A DNA stretch of 64,000 nt from Paraliobacillus sp. PM-2 (GCF_001368815.1 NZ_CTEI01000001.1:1426001-1490000), one strand, 5' to 3'. Counted from the stretch's first letter, positions 46,138 through 56,492 are shown. Translations and numbers: made by a program. Notes: generated by a model not told the origin, from the sequence alone.

Positions 46138-46142
46138 CGCTT

Positions 46143-46868
46143 TTATAATAAAACTTTTCTTATCTCTTGTCGCCATAGTATTTTCTTTTTCAAACGCTCA
46201 AAACTCTTAATTCCATAAGACATGCGTTTCGTCACTTTTATCGTGTTGTTCACACCCTCGATGTATCCATTATTAAAGGGGTACATAAAAGATTGAAGGA
46301 TCTCTTGTTTCCAACGTTTAAATGTCTTCACGACCTTGTGAAAGGATTCAATATTTGACATCCTCATTTCTTTCAGACATGTCTCTAATCCTTCTTTGGC
46401 AGTCTTTTCATCACTTTCTTTAAACCACTGATCAAGCTTGTTCTTCAATTGGTATGCTTCATCTAATCGGACATCTATTTTGAGTAATTGCTTTACTTTT
46501 TCTTGTTCTTCTTCGGTCAATTTATAGCTGGACTTCCAAAGTAATTTTTTACTTCGTTTCATACGAATGCGAGCCTTCTTATCTAACGTTCGTTGCACTT
46601 CACGCCTTACTTCATCTAGTGCCCAATACACTGCCGTATAAGTTAGCGCAGTTGTTTGAATGGACCGTGTACTTCGTTGATATCTTTCCACCATGTCAAG
46701 TTTTTCGTAGAATGTATGATGGCCTGGTTTATTTGAAATAATAGGCCCTTGAATATGCTGGGTACGATAATTATGAACACGCTTTGTTTTCTTTTTACAG
46801 ATCGGGCATTGTTGTTTCTTAACCGCTGTAATTAACTTTACATAAAAGGCATCTGATTCACTACGCAT
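46143..46868 (-). pseudogene. ISL3-family transposase, truncated (catalytic core deleted)
   Basis: The 241-codon frame keeps the N-terminal zinc-ribbon half CPICKKKTKRVHNYRTQHIQ and the C-terminal ISL3 block NNGYIEGVNNTIKVTKRMSYGIKSF, which holds the last Glu of the catalytic triad. The middle, where ISL3 transposases carry the two Asp residues of the DDE site, is missing, and the second half of the zinc-ribbon region is shortened too (it jumps from IISNKPGHH to RYQRSTRS). The product would bind ends at best. No frameshift is needed to read it, so the deletions are in frame. Confidence 0.8.
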
Positions 46869-47059
46869 ATCCCAAATATCTATATGCTTGTCTTAATCCC
46901 TAACATTTCTATGATAAAATTGTTTTGCACGCTTTCCCTCTCCTTTTCCTTTTTGTCTACAACTTTAGGGTAACAAAAGAGAGGGGAATGCGTGTATTTT
47001 TTTGCTTCTATTGATGCCTTGAAAGATCAAGGGGGCACCACCACATTTAGTATAGAGCC

Positions 47060-47067
47060 AAATATAC
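47060..47067. repeat. Target-site duplication AAATATAC (right copy)
   Basis: Identical to 45916-45923 and directly adjacent to the right inverted repeat. Confidence 0.93.
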
Positions 47068-47160
47068 TTGTTTGCTAATTGTTCGCTATTGGTATAAAAA
47101 AGTAGAAGTTTACTTCCTTATGAAGTTAAACTTCTACTCTTTTTTTAATCCATCAAACAT

Positions 47161-50100
47161 TTACATGAATACACTTTGTTTGCTGTTGTTAAGTTCAATG
47201 GATTCAAATAAGTTTTCGGCAACTATGTCACGCATTAATTCTACGAGTCTCTCGTGATGTGTAAAAAATATAACTTGGGTTTGATGGGATAACCCTACTA
47301 AGATCTTTAACGTTTCCTTTGCACGTGCATCATCAAAATGAACAAGAATATCATCAACAATAAAAGGGATCGGCTCATTTTCTGAAACGTATTTTTCAAT
47401 ACTTGCTATCCGAAGTGCCAAATATAGTTGATCTGTTGTTCCATCACTCATTCCGGCTATCTTGATTTTTTCATCATTACGAATCCCCATCATTACGGGT
47501 TGATCTTTTTCATCAAAGTCGACGATAATGCCATCAAAAGAATCAAGAGTTAATCTCCTAAATAGTTCACTTGCTCGACTCATAATTGGACTTTGATTCT
47601 TTTCGCGATAATATTCTATTCCTTTTTGCAACAATAAGGAAGCTAACTTATGGTTGACATATTGATCTGTTAGCTTTGTGATATTAGCTAATACACTCTC
47701 CTTCTCCTCTGCAGCTTGAACTGCAGCAGAATTGGCTCCTGCTATCTTGTCTTTATATTCTTGTTTCACTACACCATGGCTTTGTTCAAGATCAGATCTA
47801 GTTTTATCTAACTCCTGTTTCTTTTTACTTATTTCCTCTAAATGGTAATCTATTGCATCATGATCGACAGTTTTTGCTTCTTCAAGTAATTGTTCTAACG
47901 TTAAACCATCGCCCACTTCTACTATCTCTTCTTCTCTCCGTGCTAATTTTTCATGTTCCGATTGTTTTTGTTTAAATGCTTCTTCTATTTGTTCTAGTTC
48001 TTCTAATGTGTCACAGCCTGCTTGTTGCATCAATTGGCTTAACGTTTCGTTTGCCTTTTTAATAATACTTTCTTCTGTTCTTTTCTCTTGTTGTAGTTCT
48101 TGTTTTCTTGCGGTTAAATTTTCCAAATTCACTTTATCCTGTTTTGCATTATTTAACTCTTTATATGCTGTTACAACAATCATCTCTATTGACATATCCA
48201 TAAATGACTGCGGTAGAGCCTGCTTAAGTTCTAAAACTTTTTGTCGGAAGTTTTCCACCTGATTTTTTGTTTGTTTAATTATTTCTTCGTTTTGCTGCAA
48301 TTCTTCATACTGTTGCACAGCAGCTTCAAATGTTTCTAGAAGATCTGGTGCGATAGTTGGCATTGTTGTTACGGAGATCGGGACTCCATCTAATATATTT
48401 ACCCACGCTTCATGCCATTGTTCAATCTGCGTAATCGCATTATCTTGTCTTTCCTTCGCATGATCCAATTTCTCTTTTAAATCTTTTTTTCTATCTTGTA
48501 GATTAACCCTGTCATTCTCTTTTTTAGTTACCTGTTTTCTTATTTCTTCCGCTTTATCTAGCAACTCAGCTAATGTCAAATCTTTAGATAATGTAATGAG
48601 GGCTTGTAAAGAAGATTGTAATAACTTTCTACATGTATCACGTTTCTCTACTAACCTAGTAACCTCTTGTTCTAACTTTTGTTTATTAAAAATTAACGAA
48701 AGAATATATTCATATTTTTCCATCCATTCAATCATTTCACTAGGTGTCAACGGATCAATCTTAGCTGGTCGCCATTCATTTTTCCATTTTTCATGCCAAG
48801 CTTTTTGTTTTTCTTCTATGCTAGCATATTCCTTTTCTAAACCATCTACCTTTGCTCTAGTCACTTCTATATCAGCAATAAGCTTATTTTTCTCTCCCAG
48901 CTTTTCTGCCTCTCTTCGCATCAGATCAGCCGTATCATCTGCTTTACCTATACTTTTTTCAAAAGCTAAATCTAGTGGAAGACCTTGGGTAAATGCTTGA
49001 AGATCTTGATCTTCGACAGATTGATTGTTTAGTCTATCTCGAATAATCAACCACCCTTTATCTCGATGCTGCCTTAAGTCTTGCAAGAGTTTTTCTGTTG
49101 GAATATCAGCCAATGATTCCAGTTCTCGTATCCGTTTTTCATTTACTTCTATTGACTTATTCCCCTCGGATATTTTTTGTTTAATTTGCTGCAATTCTTG
49201 GGTGAGCGCTTGCTCCTTTTGCTCATATTTCTTAATGGTGTTTTTTAAGTTTGGTATTTGTAATTGCGTGAGCTCATCACTCGTTCCATTCCAAAGCGAA
49301 AGACGATCAATTAAGGTGTTGATTTCTTGCTCCAATTGGACTAATTCTAGTTGTTTTTCATGAAGTTGTGTTTCTATTTTCCCTTCTTCTTTCACTTTAT
49401 TTATGGCACTTTCCAATGATGTAACATCAACCGATTCATCAAGTTGCGCCAATCGTTCGTTTTGCTTTTGGAGCTCCTTCTTTATGTCGGCAACTTCTTT
49501 CTCTGAATTCTTGCTCTCTTGTTCCAGGAGTGGATATTGCTCGCTTAGTTCTCGAATTGCTTTCTTATCTACAGCAGAAATGCGATACTGCTCAATATTT
49601 TCTAAACGAGTATGCTTTGCGTCTATTTCTTTTAATGCAGAAAGAACTTGTTGCTCAAGCTGACGCTGTTTTCCTTCTAAACTTGGTAACTGCTCACTAT
49701 TATGTTGGTAACCATCTAGTTGTCGATAAAGCTCTTCAATTCGCATTTCTTGATTAAGTATCTCCGTTGGAATAGAAAGATTCTCTATATCTTGCTGGAT
49801 ATTATTTATTTTTCCTTCTACTGTTTTCCAATTTTGTTGAGCACTTTCCTTTTGCTGCAAGGCTGCTTTTTTATCTTGTTCCGCATGATCAGGAAGATCT
49901 GGTGTATCGCTTAATTCATATAATTTTTCGATTGTTTTGTGGCGAAGTGCAATCTTTGGTAATGTTTGTTTTAATCGACGGTATTTTGTTTCTTCTATTC
50001 CTACATTCTTTACTTCTTCTTTTATCTCTTCTATTTGTCTTTCTCCATCTAAATAGCTTTGCTCTAATGCTTTCCATTCCTGGACTTTCAACTGACTTTC

Positions 50101-50688
50101 CGTGATTTGTTTCGTTAGTTCTTTTTCTTTCTTTATCGCTTGATTAATCCTTGGTTTTGAACCGCTTTTTAGATAAATACTTCTAGCGGTATTATCCAAT
50201 TCTTCTAGTACTTCACGAAGCTCACTAATTCCCGATGCTGCAGAAAATAAACTTTCCCCAACATTTCCATCGCTCTGAAACAGACTTTCGCCACCTTGAC
50301 GCAATCTAACATGATCAAGGGCAAACATATTGGAAAATTGTTGTTCACTTATGCCATTAAGAAACTTTTCTACTTCTTTTTCATTCAATGGTTGATTATC
50401 GCTATCAAGCACTGTGTTCTTTCGGCCTTTTCTACGATAGAAAACTAATGTTTCCCCGTCTCTTTTTCTAAGCTGTCCTCCAATCCGTAATTTTTGATTA
50501 CTGTGAAGAAAGGAATCTGTTGTTTGTTGCGGGAAACCATACAATAGGTTAGATACCGAACGAAGAATGGTACTTTTACCTGCCTCATTTCGACCATAAA
50601 GAATATGGATGTTTTTTTCACTATCAAAAGGAAGTTCAAAATTTGTAAAATGCCCAAATGCTTGTAGATTTAAATGATCAAACCTCAT
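47161..50688 (-). CDS. yhaN: YhaN-like AAA+ ATPase (SbcC/Rad50-type DNA metabolism protein)
   Basis: This is a cytoplasmic SMC/Rad50-like ATPase, 1175 residues. The N-terminus has the Walker A GRNEAGKSTIL near residues 34-44 and the AAA_27 signature ISEQQFSNMFALDH. The middle is long coiled coil rich in E, Q, K and L. The C-terminus has the signature motif GMSDGTTDQLYLALRIA and the Walker B FIVDDILVHFDD, then an H-loop FFTHH. It overlaps the upstream yhaO gene by 4 bp (ATGA type), so translation is coupled; the two proteins are expected to form a nuclease-ATPase complex resembling SbcD-SbcC. Length is a little above the roughly 960 residues of B. subtilis YhaN, mostly in the coiled coil. Confidence 0.9.
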   Translation of the reverse strand: MRFDHLNLQAFGHFTNFELPFDSEKNIHILYGRNEAGKSTILRSVSNLLYGFPQQTTDSFLHSNQKLRIGGQLRKRDGETLVFYRRKGRKNTVLDSDNQPLNEKEVEKFLNGISEQQFSNMFALDHVRLRQGGESLFQSDGNVGESLFSAASGISELREVLEELDNTARSIYLKSGSKPRINQAIKKEKELTKQITESQLKVQEWKALEQSYLDGERQIEEIKEEVKNVGIEETKYRRLKQTLPKIALRHKTIEKLYELSDTPDLPDHAEQDKKAALQQKESAQQNWKTVEGKINNIQQDIENLSIPTEILNQEMRIEELYRQLDGYQHNSEQLPSLEGKQRQLEQQVLSALKEIDAKHTRLENIEQYRISAVDKKAIRELSEQYPLLEQESKNSEKEVADIKKELQKQNERLAQLDESVDVTSLESAINKVKEEGKIETQLHEKQLELVQLEQEINTLIDRLSLWNGTSDELTQLQIPNLKNTIKKYEQKEQALTQELQQIKQKISEGNKSIEVNEKRIRELESLADIPTEKLLQDLRQHRDKGWLIIRDRLNNQSVEDQDLQAFTQGLPLDLAFEKSIGKADDTADLMRREAEKLGEKNKLIADIEVTRAKVDGLEKEYASIEEKQKAWHEKWKNEWRPAKIDPLTPSEMIEWMEKYEYILSLIFNKQKLEQEVTRLVEKRDTCRKLLQSSLQALITLSKDLTLAELLDKAEEIRKQVTKKENDRVNLQDRKKDLKEKLDHAKERQDNAITQIEQWHEAWVNILDGVPISVTTMPTIAPDLLETFEAAVQQYEELQQNEEIIKQTKNQVENFRQKVLELKQALPQSFMDMSIEMIVVTAYKELNNAKQDKVNLENLTARKQELQQEKRTEESIIKKANETLSQLMQQAGCDTLEELEQIEEAFKQKQSEHEKLARREEEIVEVGDGLTLEQLLEEAKTVDHDAIDYHLEEISKKKQELDKTRSDLEQSHGVVKQEYKDKIAGANSAAVQAAEEKESVLANITKLTDQYVNHKLASLLLQKGIEYYREKNQSPIMSRASELFRRLTLDSFDGIIVDFDEKDQPVMMGIRNDEKIKIAGMSDGTTDQLYLALRIASIEKYVSENEPIPFIVDDILVHFDDARAKETLKILVGLSHQTQVIFFTHHERLVELMRDIVAENLFESIELNNSKQSVFM

Positions 50689-51953
50689 TTTCCAACACCT
50701 TCTTTCGTTTGAAAATGATATAAAATTAAATCCTCTACCTCTTGTAATCTATCTTTTATCGATAATGGATCAGTGAAATGAAACCCATCTTCCCCACGCT
50801 TTAATTCATATGGTAAGGCATGATGGATGTCCTTGAATTCCTCAAGCAACAATTGTAACGTTTCTTCATCCTCTTTCACGTTCTCAAGAAACTCTAAAAT
50901 TGTTGCGACAGGCGTATGTTGTTCCTTTAATTGATCCAAATCAATTAAACGTGTCGTATGGAACTTTACTTTTTCTACCCACACATCACCTATTGTCATC
51001 GCCAGGGAACGAAGATTATTCATCACATACTCTTTATTTACGATTAATTGGTTATGCATTGAACTTGCACCTGTTAACTGAAAACGAACAGCTAAAAATC
51101 TTCCGTCAGCTTGTTGTTGCAATTGCTCAAGTTGCATCCTTGCTTCCTCCATCACATCATCCATTGTCTCAGCAAAAGATACATCTACTTTACAAACTTC
51201 CCAACGTATGACATCCAAAGAATGATGTGCATAAGAAACGATTTGTCCATTTTCTACATCTACAATGGTACATCCTTTATCTCCTGGCTCACGAATATGT
51301 CTTCCTTGAATATTGCCAGGGAACAAAATAACTGGATCATTATCGTGTAATACTTCTCGCAAATGAATATGGCCTAATGCCCAATAATCATATCCTTTAG
51401 CAACCAGTTCCTCAACAGAACAAGGAGCATAATTTTCGTGACCCTCCCGTCCAGTGGCACTTGTGTGTAAAATACCAATGTTTAAATATCCATCTAATTT
51501 CTGAGGATAATCTTTAGCAAGGTTTTCAGTTACAGAGCGTGTCATAAAACCTTGTCCATGTAAAGCAACTTTACATTCCTCATCTACTTCCGTTATGGCT
51601 TGATTAACAGAAAATTCTATTACATTATCTGGTAGATTTAGCTCTTTTGTGATAATACTTTGCGCATCATGATTTCCACGAATCATATATACTTTAATAC
51701 CTGCTTGCTTCAGACGCGTCATCTGGCTCACAAAAAACAAACCTGTATTATAATCTTTCCAATCCCCATCATATAAATCACCAGCAATAATCAGAAAGGC
51801 AACTTCCTTCTCTATTGCTAGAGTAACTAAGTTTTTTAGCGCTTCTCTCGTCGCATTTCTTATTTCTTCTACTGGAGCTCCTTCATACTTTTCCAAGCCC
51901 TTTAGTGGACTATCTAAGTGGATGTCAGCAGCGTGTATAAACCTGAATGACAT
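50685..51953 (-). CDS. yhaO: YhaO-like metallophosphoesterase (SbcD/Mre11-type nuclease)
   Basis: This is a cytoplasmic DNA exonuclease-type phosphoesterase, about 422 residues. All metal-binding motifs are present: HAADIHLDSPLKGL, IIAGDLYDGDW, MIRGNHDAQS, HGQGF and LGHIHLREV, then FPGNIQGRH. The frame is open to 52025, but AGAGGAGAATCGGT precedes the ATG at 51953, which puts the first motif at residue 8 as in B. subtilis YhaO. It lies immediately before yhaN with overlapping stop and start. Confidence 0.92.
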   Translation of the reverse strand: MSFRFIHAADIHLDSPLKGLEKYEGAPVEEIRNATREALKNLVTLAIEKEVAFLIIAGDLYDGDWKDYNTGLFFVSQMTRLKQAGIKVYMIRGNHDAQSIITKELNLPDNVIEFSVNQAITEVDEECKVALHGQGFMTRSVTENLAKDYPQKLDGYLNIGILHTSATGREGHENYAPCSVEELVAKGYDYWALGHIHLREVLHDNDPVILFPGNIQGRHIREPGDKGCTIVDVENGQIVSYAHHSLDVIRWEVCKVDVSFAETMDDVMEEARMQLEQLQQQADGRFLAVRFQLTGASSMHNQLIVNKEYVMNNLRSLAMTIGDVWVEKVKFHTTRLIDLDQLKEQHTPVATILEFLENVKEDEETLQLLLEEFKDIHHALPYELKRGEDGFHFTDPLSIKDRLQEVEDLILYHFQTKEGVGK

Positions 51954-52140
51954 ACCGATTCTCCTCTCCATTTGAAGCTTCGTCATTCCTTTTCCCTTGT
52001 AAATGCATGAAATACATTTATCCATCCTAATTTTACAATTATATTATTTTTCATAAAATCATTCTATACTTACAGAACATTTACCTTCTTTTTCTTGTTC
52101 TGAAATAATCGATAAAGACTCTAATAACCATGAATCCTTT

Positions 52141-53727
52141 TTACAATAACTGAATTGCAACAAATCCTGCTATTCCGATCAATACACCATAAATGATGGC
52201 AGGTACTAATGTTTTTTGAATAATTTCGCCTTCTTTTCCTGTTAAGCCAACAACTGCACTAGCTGCCACCACATTATGAACACAAATCATATTCCCGGCA
52301 CCAGATCCAAGCAGTTGAGAGGCCAACACCACATTATGGTCCAATTGGATTTGGCTTGCCACACTATATTGAATTGGTGCAAATGTCAAGGTCGAAACTG
52401 TTGCACTTCCTGTAATAAAAGAACCAAGTTCACCTAAAAATGGTGCAACAAAAATCCAAATGGAACCTAAGTTATTCGCAAATGACAATGCAATATATTG
52501 CGGCATGCTCGTCATATCAGTCATATTCAATCCAGAGTTACTAAACACTTGTACCATGGCAAGCGTTGCAAATAAAGCAAATACAGTTGCTTTAATCGTT
52601 GAAACAGACTGTTTTGCTGCCCTTGTTATCGTAAGGAAGGATTTACGTTGAATAACAAGAGCTATCAAAGCTGATACAGTTAAGATCGTTCCTGGTGAGT
52701 ATAGAAATAACCAATCTGAATGAATTGCTTCGATTCCTAATATATTATTCCATGATAAATTCAATACTGTTTTGGTAAACGTATTTAACCATGGAATAAT
52801 ACGAGTGAAAAGAAGTAAGAGTACGACGACAAGATATGGTGCCCAAGCTGTAAAGAGACCCATCTTTGATTTTTGTTTATCCATTTGAAAATTTTCATTC
52901 TTAGCTTCTTTCCATTCATCTTTTGGTAATAACCAACCTTTTCGAGCTGTTAAGGTCGCTATCACTAAAACGGTTAGTGATGCTAAAACAGAAACAAATT
53001 CGTGGCCAAATAAACGTGCAAAAATAAATGCAGCACCTGTGTAGGTAATTCCAATAAACAAGGTCCATGGTAACATCGATAAAGTCGCTTTTAATCCACT
53101 TTGTTTACCAAAAAAAGTTGTTAAAATTACTACTACTATAAACGGAATAAATGTACCTGCAAATAAATCAAGTAATGTTGCTTGGCGTGCAATTTGATTA
53201 AAAAACGGCACGCTAGCACCTGAGATATTACTTAATCCAACCGCAACTGGTGTTCCAACTGCTCCAAATGCGACTGCTGTACTATCAGCTATCAAAGCAG
53301 TTGTTGCTGCTGCAATTGGTTTAAATCCTAAAGCAATTAGGAGTGGACCCGTAACCATTGCTGGTGTGCCGAAACCCGCAGCGCCTTCAATAAGTGATCC
53401 AAATAAAAACGCAACAATGACTGCTTGTACTCGCATATCCTCAGAGATAATTTGAAATCCTTGATTGATTCTCGTAATAGCTCCGGTATTTTGCAATGTA
53501 TTTAATAAAATAATAGCACCGAATAAGATCCAAAGAATCGTCAGTGTTTTATGCCCTGCTTGAAGAATTGAGGAGAAAATAACCATCGCTTCCATTCCCC
53601 ATGCTGTATAAGCAACAAGAATTACTACTAGTGCACTAATAGTCATTCCTCTTGTTGCAGGCATTTTTAATAGGACTAACGTAATAAACGGAACAATAAT
53701 TGCACTTAAAGCACCAATCAATAACAT
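52141..53727 (-). CDS. lctP: L-lactate permease, LctP/LldP family
   Basis: This is an inner-membrane lactate (or glycolate) symporter of about 528 residues with roughly 13 hydrophobic helices. Family signatures include [29 protein letters not shown] near residues 115-140, [18 protein letters not shown] and, near the C-terminus, [19 protein letters not shown]. The frame extends to 53904, but AAGGAGTGGATAGT precedes the ATG at 53727 ([11 protein letters not shown]), so the upstream 59 codons are not coding. It is a single gene here with no lutABC neighbours. Divergent from the DUF2642 gene. Confidence 0.92.
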   Translation of the reverse strand: MLLIGALSAIIVPFITLVLLKMPATRGMTISALVVILVAYTAWGMEAMVIFSSILQAGHKTLTILWILFGAIILLNTLQNTGAITRINQGFQIISEDMRVQAVIVAFLFGSLIEGAAGFGTPAMVTGPLLIALGFKPIAAATTALIADSTAVAFGAVGTPVAVGLSNISGASVPFFNQIARQATLLDLFAGTFIPFIVVVILTTFFGKQSGLKATLSMLPWTLFIGITYTGAAFIFARLFGHEFVSVLASLTVLVIATLTARKGWLLPKDEWKEAKNENFQMDKQKSKMGLFTAWAPYLVVVLLLLFTRIIPWLNTFTKTVLNLSWNNILGIEAIHSDWLFLYSPGTILTVSALIALVIQRKSFLTITRAAKQSVSTIKATVFALFATLAMVQVFSNSGLNMTDMTSMPQYIALSFANNLGSIWIFVAPFLGELGSFITGSATVSTLTFAPIQYSVASQIQLDHNVVLASQLLGSGAGNMICVHNVVAASAVVGLTGKEGEIIQKTLVPAIIYGVLIGIAGFVAIQLL

Positions 53728-53923
53728 ACTATCCACTCCTTGCTTTTTTGTATAAAATCGTTTTTTTCTTTTAACATGCCACATCATTCTTATAACATGT
53801 ACAATTACTGGTTTTTTATTTTTATGACTAACATGAAATGAAATGGGGGAATGACTATGGCAATTTGTCTTGCCGTTGAATAACCTAACGTGTATGAACA
53901 ACAAATTAACGGAGGTAATAAAT

Positions 53924-54190
53924 ATGAACGACCCTTATATGCAAATGTTTTCACCAAACCAACCAAATACACCTGATCAATTAAAACAAGTGATGGTAGT
54001 GGAACCATTTGTATTTGCAGCTGCAAGCTCCTTAGTAGGTAAATATGCAGTTATAGAGACAACCAGAGGCAGTGTGTCTGGTATGGTTAGAGACGCAAAG
54101 CCAGATCACATCGTTATTCAAGAACGTGATTCAACCTTTTTTGTACGTCTTTGCGAAGTTATTTGGATTATGCCAGATACTACAAATTAA
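53924..54190 (+). CDS. DUF2642 protein, spore-coat-type (YuzF-like)
   Basis: The 88-residue product begins [15 protein letters not shown] and contains the DUF2642 core [40 protein letters not shown], an Sm-like small beta fold. Members in Bacillus are small spore-associated proteins; this supports an endospore former. GGAGGTAATAAAT precedes the ATG at 53924; the reading frame upstream to 53870 lacks a ribosome site. A tiny frame just before it (ATGACTATGGCA..., after GGGGGA) could be an unrelated 10-codon leader. A strong terminator follows. Confidence 0.85.
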   Translation: MNDPYMQMFSPNQPNTPDQLKQVMVVEPFVFAAASSLVGKYAVIETTRGSVSGMVRDAKPDHIVIQERDSTFFVRLCEVIWIMPDTTN

Positions 54191-54202
54191 ATAACTATAA
54201 AT

Positions 54203-54251
54203 AAAAGGACGAATCTTATACTACGCTTGGTGTAAAGATTTGTCCTTTTTC
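54203..54251 (+). terminator. Terminator of the DUF2642 gene
   Basis: AAAAGGACGAATCTT pairs with AAGATTTGTCCTTTT (one G-U pair) and ends in a T-run, 13 bp after the stop. Confidence 0.88.
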
Positions 54252-54424
54252 ATTAAATGTCTTCTTTTTATATAACCCCTTTAGCCTTTCGAGAAACCTA
54301 AGATTCAGATAATTTCGAATTAAATTGGGGTTTTTAATACGTAAGATATCCATTCAAAGAGGTATTTTTTAGTTCGAACAGTTTGTGGGTAATTAAGGGG
54401 CTAAATAAAGAGGAAAAAGTCATC

Positions 54425-54613
54425 TATGTCATATTTAATGACATCAGTAAAGATTGAATTATGCCTTCCCCACCATCTGCCATTGGAATTACATCATAGA
54501 TTACAGATCCTTGATAACCTAATTCAAATCCTCTTCACTGCCTCTGCCGCCTGTTTTGCAGTCATACTTTCTTTAAAAGAATCTGGTGCAATGACAATTT
54601 TCTTAATACCCAT
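54425..54613 (-). pseudogene. Glycerate kinase, N-terminal remnant with a frameshift
   Basis: On the minus strand a GGGGGAGAGAGC ribosome site leads to ATG and MGIKKIVIAPDSFKESMTAKQAAEAVK, the exact N-terminus type of GarK/GlxK glycerate kinases. The frame then shifts: the continuation RGFELGYQGSVIYDV and PMADGGEGIIQSLLMSLNMT is read in another frame before a stop. PMADGGEG is the conserved glycerate kinase substrate-loop motif. Everything after about residue 65 of the expected 380 is missing. The region 54250-54425 shows no further recognisable part. Confidence 0.85.
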
Positions 54614-54643
54614 TGCTCTCTCCCCCTTTAACAAGAAACGCTG

Positions 54644-55258
54644 TTATTCTTTAAAATTTAAACTACGATACCATTCACTAGCAGAAGCTACCTCTGCATG
54701 TGTTAATTGATGTCCACTGTTTTCCCAATGTAGTTTAACATTCGCATTCGCGTTTCTGAACAGTGATTGCAGCTCTGTCGACTCCTCTGAGGAACAGATA
54801 GGATCATTTGTTCCAGCTGCAATAAATATCGCTTTTCCTGTTAAATCTGGCAATATAATTCCTCTTCTTGGAACCATCGGATGATGAAGAATAGCGCCTT
54901 TTAAGGCATCCTGCTCATGAAATAACAAACTCGCTGCTATGTTTGCCCCATTTGAATAGCCAACCGCTATCATATTATTCCTATCAAAACTATAATCCTT
55001 AGCCGCATCATTAAGAAATTGATTTAATTCATTCGTGCGATATATTAAATCCTCTTCATCAAATACACCTTCTGCTAATCGTTTAAAGAAACGTGGCATG
55101 CCATTTTCAGAAATATTTCCACGAACACTTAAAACAGATGCTTGATCATCTATTCTTTCAGCAAGCGGTAATAAATCTAATTCATTCCCACCGGTTCCGT
55201 GTAATAATAGTAACGTTGGTTTCTTAGGATCTTTTCCTTTATTAAATACATGCTTCAT
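54644..55258 (-). CDS. mhqD: Alpha/beta hydrolase, carboxylesterase, MhqD-like
   Basis: This is a cytoplasmic serine hydrolase of 204 residues (phospholipase/carboxylesterase family). Visible: LLLLHGTGGNELD oxyanion-loop region, GYSNGANIAASLLF with nucleophile Ser near residue 116, AAGTNDPI with the catalytic Asp and NSGHQLTHAE with the catalytic His. It matches the Bacillus MhqD type encoded with ring-cleaving dioxygenases and induced by hydroquinones and catechols. It follows the dioxygenase gene by 83 bp on the same strand, the mhqE-mhqD order. The ATG has AGGAGGATAGATA upstream. Confidence 0.88.
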   Translation of the reverse strand: MKHVFNKGKDPKKPTLLLLHGTGGNELDLLPLAERIDDQASVLSVRGNISENGMPRFFKRLAEGVFDEEDLIYRTNELNQFLNDAAKDYSFDRNNMIAVGYSNGANIAASLLFHEQDALKGAILHHPMVPRRGIILPDLTGKAIFIAAGTNDPICSSEESTELQSLFRNANANVKLHWENSGHQLTHAEVASASEWYRSLNFKE

Positions 55259-55341
55259 TATCTATCCTCCTAAGTACAATCGGTTTAGTTGTAGTACGCT
55301 TTTTGTTGATTTTGCATTCTAATCAATGGAAACTTTCAAAA

Positions 55342-56286
55342 TCATTTTTTATCAAGTTTTCTTAGTTTTATTGGAATCAATCTTTCTTCTAATTTTTCTC
55401 TGTATTTTTCATATCGAGTGGGTAACATTAACCTTTCTCCCATTCTTTCATGAGGTTCATCAAGGGCAAAGCCAGGAGGATCTGTTGCAATTTCAAATAA
55501 GATTTCCCCATGTTCTCTAAAGTAAATCGAATTAAAATAGTTTCTGTCTTGCACAGGCGTCACACCATATCCATGTTCTGTAAGATATTTTTGCCACTCT
55601 AATTGATCATTATCATCAATCGCTCTCCATGCAATATGGTGAACCGTACCTGCCCCCATCATTCCATTCCCTGAAGGCCTTAACTTTACATCAACCACAT
55701 TTCCAATGTCACTAGAAGATCGAAAACGCAGCATATCTCCTTCTTCTGCCACTTTGTTAAAACCTAATACCTTCTCCATTAATTCTGCCGTTTTTTCTGG
55801 GAGTTTGGATAAAAGTGTTGCTCCTCCAAATCCTTTAATTGCATATTCTGATGTTACTTCACCAAACCCCCAAATATTTTTTTCTCCTTCTTCTCTTTCA
55901 ACCATTTCTAAGTGAAGCCCATGTGGATCTTCAAACGACAAGTATTCCTCGCCAAAACGTTTTATTTTTGTATAAGATACATTGAATTTTGTTAATCGAC
56001 TTTCCCAAAAAGCCAATGCGCCTTCTGGAACGACATAAGATGTAACGCCAACTTGCCCATCTCCAATGACCCCTTGACGGGCACCTGCCCAAGGAAAGAA
56101 TGTAATAATCGTCCCTGGCTTACCACCTTCATCACCGAAATAGAGATGATATGTACCTGGATCGTCAAAGTTAACCGTCTTTTTCACTAAACGTAAACCT
56201 AGAACACCAGCATAAAAATCCACATTTTCTTGCGGATGACCTACAATAGCAGTAATGTGGTGAATCCCACTTGTTTTCTTCATCAT
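55342..56286 (-). CDS. mhqE: Ring-cleaving dioxygenase / glyoxalase (VOC superfamily), MhqE/MhqO type
   Basis: This is a cytoplasmic metal-dependent dioxygenase of 314 residues built of two VOC (glyoxalase) halves. The first begins GIHHITAIVGHPQENVDFYAGVLGLRLVKK with a metal-ligand His; the second has GTVHHIAWRAIDDNDQLEW and SIYFREHGEILFEIATDPPGF with the further His and Glu ligands. These are the family marks of Bacillus MhqA/MhqE/MhqO proteins for detoxification of 2-methylhydroquinone and catechol. Two MhqR-like operators lie upstream at 56352 and 56493, which supports the name. Two ATG codons in tandem open the frame behind GGAGTGAAGTGAA; either could be used. Confidence 0.9.
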   Translation of the reverse strand: MMKKTSGIHHITAIVGHPQENVDFYAGVLGLRLVKKTVNFDDPGTYHLYFGDEGGKPGTIITFFPWAGARQGVIGDGQVGVTSYVVPEGALAFWESRLTKFNVSYTKIKRFGEEYLSFEDPHGLHLEMVEREEGEKNIWGFGEVTSEYAIKGFGGATLLSKLPEKTAELMEKVLGFNKVAEEGDMLRFRSSSDIGNVVDVKLRPSGNGMMGAGTVHHIAWRAIDDNDQLEWQKYLTEHGYGVTPVQDRNYFNSIYFREHGEILFEIATDPPGFALDEPHERMGERLMLPTRYEKYREKLEERLIPIKLRKLDKK

Positions 56287-56351
56287 TTCACTTCACTCCT
56301 CGTACATGTATTAAAGATTGTTGTTCAATTATTTTTTATTCCAAAGTCATA

Positions 56352-56369
56352 TATTCTGAATTCGAGATA
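56352..56369. promoter_or_regulatory. MhqR-type operator, proximal
   Basis: TATTCTGAATTCGAGATA matches the palindromic MhqR box of B. subtilis as I recall it (TATCTCGAATTCGAGATA) at 15 of 18 positions and lies 66-83 bp upstream of the dioxygenase start, in promoter position. Confidence 0.75.
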
Positions 56370-56492
56370 TTATATTAAAAAAATTTTATGTTTTGCACAT
56401 GGAAGCCTAGCTTTTTCAATTGTACAATTTAATGACAAATCTCTTCATATTTCTCTATATATTCATTATTCATTACATCTATTTCTTTTTAT

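Larger units (their letters stand above)
45924..47059. mobile_element. Internally deleted ISL3-family insertion sequence, 1136 bp
   Basis: The ends are 24-bp imperfect inverted repeats: left GGTTCTCTGTCAAATGTGGTGGTG at 45924-45947 is matched at 47036-47059 by GGCTCTATACTAAATGTGGTGGTG in reverse orientation (19 of 24 positions). They resemble ISL3 ends, and an 8-bp direct repeat AAATATAC flanks them. Full-size ISL3 elements are usually about 1.3-1.5 kb or more with a transposase of about 400 residues; here the coding region is only 241 codons and lacks the central catalytic part. A large palindrome fills the space between the transposase stop and the left end. Confidence 0.92.

Noticed and set aside
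54426-54710. 94-codon plus-strand frame
   Set aside because: No ribosome site and no family resemblance; the opposite strand carries the glycerate kinase remnant and the end of mhqD.
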